Source: Physcomitrium patens
Lineage: Eukaryota; Streptophyta; Bryopsida; Funariales; Funariaceae
DNA: 64,000 bases
Assembly: GCF_000002425.4 (NCBI RefSeq)
Contig: NC_037254.1
Coordinates: 11,100,263-11,164,262 of the forward strand
Reading direction: 5' to 3'
The notes under the pieces: generated by a model
Database searches by the model: none
What the model saw: only the letters and a program-made list of their open reading frames with translations
What the model was told of the DNA's origin: nothing
Position numbers and translations under genes: made by a program
In this document: positions 62,555 through 64,000 of the stretch, one piece after another
Position numbering within the stretch: position 1 is the first letter of the stretch
How the letters are laid out: each line of letters begins with the position of its first letter

Positions 62555-64000
62555 AGAGTATATTAAGGATTTCTTTCTTCAAAATTCATGTCCTTAATAT
62601 GATAATAAGATTACTTTAAAGATTATAACAACACAAAATTTATACCATATTATTTATTATTATATATATATAATATTTATATATTAATTTATTTTAATTT
62701 TTACATAAAATCTATAAATATTTTATCTTTAAAATATTTTATTTTAAATAATCAAGTTTTTTTTATTATATATATAATTTATAAGAATATTTCTTAAAGT
62801 CCATAATCTTTGTGTATTTTTAAAAATATTTTTTTAATATTTTTTTGAATATATATTTTTATTAATTATAATATATTATAGATATCTATTTTATTTTTAA
62901 AAAATCATCTAAATTATACGTAAATAATAATGGTACATGAATATTGGTACAATAAAAAATTTAAGAAGTTTTTATGTATTTAATAATATTTGGATATTTA
63001 TTTTTGTATAGAGATTATTAGGAGTGATAAAGATTATTTTGATTACTTGATAAAACACATAAATTATTGTTTGTTTGTATTTATTTTTTTATTTTTTAAA
63101 TGATGATTTTATTTTTTTTAGAAATAATCATTATTTTTGCACATAATCTAGAATAGGAAACAACTTAGAATGATTATGACAAAAGCATAAATGCTAAAAT
63201 TTTGAAATAGATTAATTAATCTTAATAATATTAATATTAAAATGATCACATTCTTAATGATGATTGAAGGGTATTGAACTTCGGACATATTTGCAATCAT
63301 ACATGTTTAGATGTTGATTTGACCATGTCATGTGATATGGCATAGGATGCCAAATCTAATTGGATGTATATAATTTAGTTTAGTTTAGTGGTTTTACATC
63401 TATTTAGCTATTTTTCGTTAGTTGACTTTGTTAGTGTCAACTAGGATATAAAGACTTAGGTGGAGAAACCCCTTATACTTGACATTCTTGTTCAGTTAAA
63501 TCTTGTGAGTGGTTTTGAGAAAGAAAAAATCTATGTTTTAAGGTTTTGCTTGGCTATAGTGATTAGCTTATTAGTGAAGCTTTTAGGGTTTTTTCCATAC
63601 ATACTTGCACTCTTGGATTCCCCCTTTGTAGTGTAAGAGATAGCTTGACTTAGTAGTGTTTAGATTTTCCATCTTTCCTTGAGAGTATATTGATTATGTA
63701 TTTATATTTAGTTTAGACTGTATACTTCATGATTAATTTATGGCACTCAATTTGTTGTGTATAATAATCTTTATTTATACAACAACCATCATCAACCTTT
63801 ATTACAAAATACATATATTCATCCTTCATTAAAGCATGATTATGAATTAAATTTGACTCTTTCTTACAAAAGTTCAAACAACAAAATATTAATTTTGTGT
63901 GTTCACTAGTTTTTTGTAGCTTCAAATATTTGTTTGAAGAATATAGTATAAAATTTTTTTCACATCTTTCTACTATTCCATATCACTCTCATTTATTACT
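62555..64000. other. AT-rich intergenic region
   Basis: No gene is recognised. The part at about 63300-63720 is somewhat less AT-rich and has a TATA-like GGATATAAAGAC at about 63446. It could be a fragment of another LTR, but no partner copy lies in the window. Confidence 0.45.

Noticed and set aside
54568-62559. Target-site duplication of the chromovirus
   Set aside because: The five bases outside the two LTRs do not match at the ends chosen, and shifting the ends by a few bases does not help.
1-64000. CRISPR arrays, bacterial operons, riboswitches and rRNA genes
   Set aside because: The genes have spliceosomal introns and plant protein families. No spaced direct-repeat array or rRNA-like sequence was seen.

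Overview
The window is nuclear DNA from a land plant. It is AT-rich and intron-rich, with dozens of (TA)n microsatellites, GC-richer gene islands and a decayed LTR retrotransposon. Three genes, all on the minus strand, can be rebuilt exon by exon with every visible junction in phase: a DRC9/IQCG-like flagellar axoneme protein (8926-13032), a membrane-anchored RLCK-V-type receptor-like kinase (21445-23828), and the COPII coat subunit SEC24 (44884-50812, with its 5' end in an assembly gap). The axonemal gene implies a plant with swimming sperm (bryophyte, lycophyte, fern, cycad or Ginkgo). Together with the fungal-like chromodomain Ty3/gypsy element at the right end and the base composition, a moss or other bryophyte is my best guess. 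The species cannot be named from the sequence.

Layout: 1-5600 is AT-rich intergenic DNA with simple repeats. 5600-7150 is a GC-richer patch holding decayed coding sequence in several frames. 8926-13032 is the DRC9-like gene. 13060-18060 is AT-rich, with one weak coding remnant and a perfect 32-bp-arm hairpin at 17676-17743. 18060-18830 is a GC-rich, pyrimidine-rich island without a recognisable gene. 20340-26300 is the kinase gene with its flanks. 26300-43780 is gene-poor, with microsatellites, a 25-bp minisatellite and GC islands near 33.4, 36.6 and 37.8 kb. 43780-51360 is SEC24, with a run of exactly 100 N at 50960-51059. 51360-54570 is AT-rich filler. 54573-62554 is a complete but dead chromovirus with both LTRs. 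62555-64000 is AT-rich.

The three genes do not form a pathway: one builds motile sperm axonemes, one signals at the plasma membrane, and one loads cargo into ER-derived vesicles. They are independent eukaryotic genes in a repeat-rich region. I found no convincing undescribed system. The best leads are the sperm-flagellum gene hidden in AT-rich sequence, the coding-like stretch beyond the chromodomain of the retroelement, the decayed gene near 6-7 kb, and the long perfect hairpin.
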